64,000 nucleotides of DNA. It comes from Nostoc indistinguendum CM1-VF10 (lineage in GTDB: Bacteria; Cyanobacteriota; Cyanobacteriia; Cyanobacteriales; Nostocaceae). Shown piece after piece: positions 63,869-64,000 of the stretch. Each line of letters starts with the position of its first letter. Positions within the stretch are counted from its first letter, which is position 1. The notes beneath the pieces are model-generated. The model worked only from the letters and a program-made list of their open reading frames with translations, was not told the DNA's origin and searched no databases. Where the stretch lies: positions 102,939 to 166,938 of the forward strand of contig JAHHHS010000004.1 in the NCBI GenBank assembly GCA_019359215.1. The letters run 5' to 3'. Position numbers and translations under genes: made by a program.

Positions 63869-64000
63869 TACCAGGGAAAGAATAAACGTAAAAACAGTAA
63901 AGACACGATTAACCGCGTCTTTACTGAGATCAAAGTCTCTTATTTAAACAAACTAACCTGCTCCAACAGGGTAGTTTGATTTTAGGCAAGTGACGTTACT

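Larger units (their letters stand above)
62408..64000 (+). repeat. Tandem array of precursor-peptide units
   Basis: Four complete direct repeats begin at the motif AAGTGACGTTA: 62408, 62803, 63198 and 63611, with unit lengths 395, 395, 413 and 377 bp. A fifth copy of the motif starts at 63988 and is cut by the window edge. Each unit has a conserved leader of about 45 bases, one precursor gene and a spacer of about 120 bases with two strong hairpins. Units 1 and 2 are almost identical at the DNA level. Confidence 0.92.

Noticed and set aside
62408..64000. Regular repeat spacing that might suggest a CRISPR array
   Set aside because: The units are about 400 bp, carry genes and show no short repeat/spacer alternation.
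1..64000. tRNA, rRNA and riboswitch genes
   Set aside because: I looked for T-loop (GTTCRANYC) arms with matching acceptor stems and for common riboswitch cores by eye and saw none; a covariance-model search would be decisive.

Overview
The window looks like a chromosomal segment of a filamentous, heterocyst-type cyanobacterium (Nostoc/Anabaena group). The evidence is the very frequent GCGATCGC (HIP1) octamers, the short tandem and dispersed repeats typical of Nostoc intergenic DNA, a desC-desA-desB acyl-lipid desaturase cluster, squalene-hopene cyclase with an HpnB-like glycosyltransferase, helical carotenoid proteins, a RexT/TrxA2 pair, DUF2382 (YsnF/AvaK) proteins and Uma2-family genes. 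This assignment is inferred from gene content; no rRNA or tRNA gene was recognised.

Layout. 1-2.1 kb: the 5' end of a family 4 glycosyltransferase, a small membrane protein and a LabA-like NYN protein. 2.6-6.0 kb: three desaturases on the minus strand (transcribed in the order desC, desA, desB) ending in a strong hairpin. 6.1-7.4 kb: a COG4100 PLP enzyme. 7.5-8.5 kb: a decayed IS5-type element with perfect 18-bp ends. 8.7-16.4 kb: a stress-type cluster of manganese catalase, cupin, two paralogous zinc alcohol dehydrogenases, an SRPBCC protein, a PfpI/DJ-1 protein with a ferritin-like tail, and a DUF6335-type acidic protein. 16.8-18.4 kb: two helical carotenoid proteins. 18.5-22.1 kb: hopanoid genes. 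22.3-29.8 kb: the redox regulator RexT divergent from thioredoxin, followed by genes for reductive and conjugative detoxification (SDR, old yellow enzyme, nitroreductase, methyltransferase, GST, GNAT).

29.9-34.7 kb holds a P450, an AraC regulator, a PlsC-type acyltransferase and MoaD, mixed with gene remnants (MFS, IS630, ISAs1, TylF-like, Uma2). 35-38 kb: a TPR lipoprotein-like protein and acetyl-CoA synthetase. 38.4-43.5 kb: nuclease-like proteins, a decayed Uma2 gene, an unrecognised two-gene pair and an NB-ARC/TPR STAND protein, which together resemble a conflict or defence region. 44-49.7 kb: small membrane proteins, a SPOR-like protein, mnmA, a Uma2 gene and ATP sulfurylase. 49.9-59 kb: a catalytically dead orthocaspase, three PRC-barrel/DUF2382 paralogues, a KirBac-type channel and a DUF1400 hydrolase. 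59-60 kb is a repeat nest containing a MITE-like element.

The most interesting part is 60.1-64.0 kb. An HlyD membrane-fusion protein stands divergently from a tandem array of at least four small precursor genes. Each encodes a peptide with a near-identical 20-residue double-glycine leader and a lysine/glutamate-rich plus Q-N-N/Q-S-N core. The units are 377-413 bp long, units 1 and 2 encode identical proteins, the spacers carry hairpins with a compensatory base-pair change, and a fifth unit begins at the last bases of the window. This looks like an expanding family of exported peptides.

A second genome-scale signal is a 21-24 bp palindromic element inserted exactly between GCGAT and CGC of HIP1 sites. 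Six clear copies occur, three of them inside coding sequence or coding remnants.
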